Below, in pieces: positions 60,915-64,000 of a stretch of DNA of 64,000 nt. The notes below the pieces were generated by a model. It saw only the letters and a list, made by a program, of their open reading frames with translations. It was not told the origin of the DNA and did no database searches. The translations under genes and the position numbers were made by a program. Source of the stretch: JAWVFM01 sp963841455 (GTDB taxonomy: Bacteria; Actinomycetota; Thermoleophilia; Solirubrobacterales; 70-9); NCBI GenBank assembly GCA_963841455.1, contig CAWJCU010000002.1, positions 1 through 64,000 on the forward strand, given 5' to 3'. The stretch's first letter is position 1, and each line of letters begins with the position of its first letter.

Positions 60915-62138
60915 GTGAGCGTGGCGCACACGATGCTCGCTCGTCCGCAAGCCGCGAGCGGCGGCGATCGGATCGTCGCCGCGATGCTCCTGGTCCTGAT
61001 GGCCGTCGGGTCGTTCGCGCTGTGGACGGCGGTCCCGCTCGGATGCCTCTGGGTCGGGTCGAGGATCGCCGGGTCGAGCGCCGAGGAGTACGTGATCGCC
61101 CTGCCGCTGACGATCGCCGCGATACTGCTGCTGGGCATGGTGCTGGCCTGGCTCAACCGCACCTACCTCGCGATCACAGGGGTCCTCGCCCAATACGAGG
61201 CCGAGGAGGAGGAGCTCGGGGTGGAGCACCGCTACCTGCACGGTCCGCTCGAGCCGATCCTCGTCGGGTCGCTCGTGATCGCGCTCGCCGCGATGGTCGT
61301 CTGGTTCTTCCTGCTCGCGAAGGACCCGCCCTTGGTGCCGCTTGTGAGCACCGCAGCCAAGCCGGGCATGGCCATCGACCTTCAACGCGTCGTCAAGCGG
61401 TTCGGGTCGGAGCGCGTGCTCGACGAGGTCGACCTGGAGGTCCCGGAGGGCCGCATCACCATGCTCCTCGGGCCGTCCGGCGCCGGGAAGACGGTGACGA
61501 TCAAGCACATCCTCGGCCTGATGCGGCCGAACTCCGGGTTCGTGCGCGTTGAGGGCCGGAACCTCTCGAAGCTCACCGACGAGGAGCTCTACGAGCTGCG
61601 ACGCGGGATGAGCGCGGTCCTCCAGGGCACGCTCCCGTTCAGCTGCGGGCTGTTCTTCTCGCTCGACGTGTTCGAGAACGTGGCCTTCCCGCTGCGCGAG
61701 CGCAATCGCTGGTCGGAGGAGCGGATCGAGGAGGTGACGATGGCCCGCCTCGACGAGGTCGGGCTTCGCGAGCAGGCGCGCCTGATGCCCGAGCACCTCT
61801 CCTCCGGCATGGCAAAGCGCGTTGCGCTCGCGCGCGCGCTTGCCCTCGAGGCGCGCATCGTGATCATCGACGACTTCGACAGCGGGATCGACGGCGTGCG
61901 GCTGGCCCTTCTCTGCGAGCTCATCCGCGAGACCCAGCGCAGCACAGGGGCCACCTACCTGCTGTCGACCCACGACATGTCGGCGGCTCGAAAGCTCGCG
62001 GACCATGCCGCCGTCATCCACGAGGGGCGGGTGCTGGCGAACGGCCCGGCCACGGAGGTGTTCGAGTCGAGCGAGCCTGTCTCGCGCCAGCTCGTGACCG
62101 GCGCCGCGAGCGGGCCGATCCGCCTCCGGGACGTCTAA
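60915..62138 (+). CDS. Fusion of small membrane protein (copy 2) and Mla-type ABC ATPase
   Basis: A 407-aa open frame from GTG 60915. Residues 1-150 repeat the small membrane protein (three helices), and 152-407 are an ABC ATPase: Walker A LGPSGAGKTVTIKHILGL, a Q-loop replaced by VLQGTLPF, signature LSSGMAKRVALARAL, Walker B IVIIDDFDSGIDG, and H-loop STHDMSAARKLADHAAV. ATG 61368 could initiate the ATPase alone, but no ribosome site precedes it. The D-for-E and the 'GM' signature are typical of MlaF. No Mce/MlaD gene follows. Confidence 0.8.
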   Translation: MSVAHTMLARPQAASGGDRIVAAMLLVLMAVGSFALWTAVPLGCLWVGSRIAGSSAEEYVIALPLTIAAILLLGMVLAWLNRTYLAITGVLAQYEAEEEELGVEHRYLHGPLEPILVGSLVIALAAMVVWFFLLAKDPPLVPLVSTAAKPGMAIDLQRVVKRFGSERVLDEVDLEVPEGRITMLLGPSGAGKTVTIKHILGLMRPNSGFVRVEGRNLSKLTDEELYELRRGMSAVLQGTLPFSCGLFFSLDVFENVAFPLRERNRWSEERIEEVTMARLDEVGLREQARLMPEHLSSGMAKRVALARALALEARIVIIDDFDSGIDGVRLALLCELIRETQRSTGATYLLSTHDMSAARKLADHAAVIHEGRVLANGPATEVFESSEPVSRQLVTGAASGPIRLRDV

Positions 62139-62145
62139 CGGCGCT

Positions 62146-62952
62146 CTAGTACCAGTGCGAGGCGGGGTCGCGCGGCGGCTCGCGCACGTCACCCGCGATG
62201 TCGCCAAGCAGGTCCGGGTCGTCGCGGCCGAGCTCCCAAAGGAGGTCGTCCAGGACCGGCGGGCTGACGCCCGCCTCGACGGCGAGCGCCTTGAAGGCCG
62301 CCCGAGTCGCCGGCCGCACCTCGTCGATGCTCCCCGGTTCCACGAGACCGGCGCGCATCGCGAGCCGCATCAGCACGTTGTCGGCGCACACCTCCCAGGC
62401 CTCGGGGTCGGCGACGGAGAGCCAGCCGCGGCGCTCGGCGATCTTGGCGAACAGGAACGCCTTCTTGGCCAGCGGATCGCCGTAGGCCTCGCTATCGGCC
62501 AGCCGCGCCACCAGCCCGCCCGGCCCGTCGAGGCGCCCCTCGGCGGCGTCGACTAGGACCGCGGCGTTTCCGGCGTAGTCGGCCACGAGGTGCTCGGAGA
62601 GGTCGCGCCAGAGGGCCGCGCGGACCTCAGCGCCGCCCACGGTCTCGGGGCCGATCCGAAAAATCGCCGCCACGCGCTCAGGATCGACCTCGAGAAGCGC
62701 CGAGGCCGTCAGCAGGCCGGGCTCGCGCCGCGCCGCGAGAAGCCCGACCTCCCACATGAGCGCGCTGCCGCTGAACGGGCCCTTCCCGCCAACGAGGTAG
62801 CGGTCGCGGTAGCCGGTGCGGTGGTCGACCGCGCAGAGGAAGATCGCTGCGTCGGGGTCGGGGACGTGGGCGAAGTCGGGAGGGCGATAGGAGCTCGCGA
62901 GCTCGCGCACGCGCGATGAGGCCGCCTCCAAAACCGAAGCGGCCCGCATCAT
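62146..62952 (-). CDS. Uncharacterised protein, distantly HhH/Q-salvage-like
   Basis: A 268-aa soluble protein with YRDRYLVGGKGPFSGSALMW, ALLEVDPERVAAIFRIGPE, DPLAKKAFLFAKIAERRGWL and WEVCADNVLMRLAMRAGLVE. The order of short helices and an 'IFR ... KKA ... D..V' pattern recalls queuosine-salvage or HhH-GPD glycosylase folds, but the match is too weak to assign. ATG 62952 lies inside the hairpin that ends the cysteine-synthase gene, so the true start may be GTG 62910. Confidence 0.6.
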   Translation of the reverse strand: MMRAASVLEAASSRVRELASSYRPPDFAHVPDPDAAIFLCAVDHRTGYRDRYLVGGKGPFSGSALMWEVGLLAARREPGLLTASALLEVDPERVAAIFRIGPETVGGAEVRAALWRDLSEHLVADYAGNAAVLVDAAEGRLDGPGGLVARLADSEAYGDPLAKKAFLFAKIAERRGWLSVADPEAWEVCADNVLMRLAMRAGLVEPGSIDEVRPATRAAFKALAVEAGVSPPVLDDLLWELGRDDPDLLGDIAGDVREPPRDPASHWY

Positions 62953-62963
62953 GCGGGCCGCTT
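62937..62963 (-). terminator. Rho-independent terminator of the cysteine synthase gene
   Basis: AAGCGGCCCGCAT and its complement form a 13-bp stem with one central base, followed on the minus strand by CGGTTTTGG. It lies 115 bp past the synthase stop and overlaps the first codons of the next gene, so it could also limit its translation. Confidence 0.75.
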
Positions 62964-63079
62964 GGAAGACTCCCCGTCGCAGCGGGGGTGATTGGCAACC
63001 GGCATGTTAGGTGCCAGGGCGGCTACCGCAAAGCGGGGTGGACGTATGTACGAGCGCGGCGCCCGGCCAGGGGCGCCCC

Positions 63080-64000
63080 TCACCACCAAACCGTCGAATC
63101 GATGCCCTCGAGCTCCTCCAGCGGCTTCGTGTAGACGCCGGACGACAGGTACTTCCAGCCGTCGTCGGGCGCGATGAAGACCACGTTTCCGGCCTCGAGC
63201 TCGCCGGCGATCCGGACGGCGATCGCGGCGACGGCGCCCGTCGACACGCCGGCGAACAGGCCCTCGTCGGCGAGCAGGCGCTTCGTCCACACGATCGCGT
63301 CGCTGTTGGAGACCATGATCTTCCGGTCCAGCAGCGAGATGTCGATGATCGGCGGGATGAACCCGTCGTCCAGCGAGCGCAGGCCCTGGACCAGCTCGCC
63401 CTGCATCGGCTCGGCGGCGACGATCTTCGTCTCGGGGTCGTTCTCCCGCAGGCGCCGGCCGACGCCCATCAGCGTTCCGCCGGTGCCGAGACCGGCGACG
63501 AACGCGGCCACCTCGTCGAGCTCGTCGAGGATCTCGACCGCGGTCCCGTCGTAGTGGGCTCGAGGGTTGGCGTCGTTGCCGTACTGATAGGGCATGTAGA
63601 GCGACGAGTCGGCAGCCGCCAGCTCGAGGGCCATCTCGACTGCACCGTTGGAGCCCTTGGCACCCTCCGAACAGACGATCTCGGCGCCGTACATCCGGAG
63701 GAGCTGGGTGCGCTCCTCGGTGACGTTGTCGGGCATGACGACCCGCAGCGGATATCCCTTGCGGCGGCAGATCATCGCCAGCGAGATCCCGGTGTTGCCC
63801 GAGGTCGGCTCGAGGATCGTCTGCCCAGGCTCGACCGCGCCGGAGGCCTCGGCCGACTCGATCATCGAGCGCGCCACGCGGTCCTTCACCGAGCCGGTGG
63901 GGTTGTGTCCCTCGAGCTTGGCGAACAGTCGCACCCCCTCGCGGGGAGAGAGGGTCGGAAGCTCGACCAGCGGCGTGTTGCCGATCGATTGGACGACGTC
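63080..64000 (-). CDS. cysK: Cysteine synthase (PLP-dependent), 5' end cut by the window
   Basis: The visible 306 residues start VVQSIGNTPLVELPTL and include the PLP lysine in NPTGSVKDRVARSM, the substrate loop PTSGNTGIS, the phosphate-binding GTGGTLMGVGRRL and GVSTGAVAAIAV near the end. It makes cysteine from O-acetylserine (or O-phosphoserine/homoserine relatives) and sulfide. The few missing N-terminal residues lie beyond 64000. Whether it is CysK or CysM-like cannot be settled. A terminator follows it. Confidence 0.93.
   Translation of the reverse strand, partial: DVVQSIGNTPLVELPTLSPREGVRLFAKLEGHNPTGSVKDRVARSMIESAEASGAVEPGQTILEPTSGNTGISLAMICRRKGYPLRVVMPDNVTEERTQLLRMYGAEIVCSEGAKGSNGAVEMALELAAADSSLYMPYQYGNDANPRAHYDGTAVEILDELDEVAAFVAGLGTGGTLMGVGRRLRENDPETKIVAAEPMQGELVQGLRSLDDGFIPPIIDISLLDRKIMVSNSDAIVWTKRLLADEGLFAGVSTGAVAAIAVRIAGELEAGNVVFIAPDDGWKYLSSGVYTKPLEELEGIDSTVWW

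Overview
The window is high-GC bacterial DNA in which many genes overlap by 1-4 bp and GTG/TTG starts are frequent. The best guess for the host is an actinobacterium of the Thermoleophilia (Solirubrobacter/Gaiella relatives). This is inferred from an actinobacterial-style cox/ctaG operon, a YrbE-pair (Mla/Mce-type) ABC locus, secreted proteins with the 'ALFVALGGTAWAA' signal typical of that class, and TadE/Flp-type pilin. No rRNA operon, CRISPR array, phage module or insertion sequence was seen; there is one tRNA gene, tRNA-Gly(CCC).

Layout. 0-2.3 kb (minus): 3' part of fabD, then a NarL-type response regulator and its histidine kinase, flanked by two similar C6/G6 palindromes. 2.5-7.6 kb: an aa3-type cytochrome c oxidase operon reading leftward (cupredoxin-like protein, coxB, coxA, coxC, ctaG, 43-aa membrane peptide). 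7.7-17.7 kb: polysaccharide deacetylase, glycine-rich secreted protein, tRNA-Gly, small membrane proteins, AidB-like acyl-CoA dehydrogenase, MmpL transporter, and a TlpA/CcmH cytochrome-c maturation pair. 17.7-22.5 kb: a decayed or frameshifted stretch of secreted-protein genes downstream of a sigma factor with a built-in zinc-finger/membrane region, plus an H1-like DNA-binding protein. 22.5-30.7 kb: LysM-M15 peptidase, SnoaL-like protein, both halves of a TldD/TldE protease, a degenerate-GGDEF protein and a Tat-exported amine oxidase. 30.7-40.8 kb: CDF efflux, RdgB, RNase PH, Flp pilin, a GT4 glycosyltransferase, a 1069-aa coiled-coil/HhH protein, an HDAC-family deacetylase, NadB and a cysteine-rich small protein. 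40.9-46.1 kb: a hyuA-hyuB-hydrolase-DUF1802 block bracketed by a 51-bp inverted repeat. 46.1-52.0 kb: a broken DUF1152 gene, a polytopic membrane protein, a penicillin-acylase-family enzyme and a degenerate metallopeptidase. 52-57.9 kb: JAMM protease, zinc-ribbon membrane protein, and a methyltransferase/glycosyltransferase group for surface glycans. 58-62.1 kb: a GntR regulator and a YrbE/Mla-type ABC locus with two permeases, two paralogous small membrane proteins and one ATPase. 62.1-64 kb: an uncharacterised protein and the 3' part of a cysteine synthase.

How genes fit together. The cox operon and the TlpA/CcmH pair both serve aerobic respiration: the first encodes the terminal oxidase and its assembly factor, the second matures c-type cytochromes. 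RNase PH and RdgB form the usual rph-rdgB pair. The sigma gene probably drives the secreted-protein gene directly downstream. The 52-58 kb group looks like a polysaccharide decoration locus.

Caveat. At least ten genes show clean switches of reading frame with family-like sequence continuing in the next frame (kinase 5' end, CcmH tail, secreted proteins at 18-20 kb, DUF1802, DUF1152, YrbE2, and others). Some may be real decay; many look like single-base assembly errors. All family assignments come from reading motifs by eye; no database search was run.
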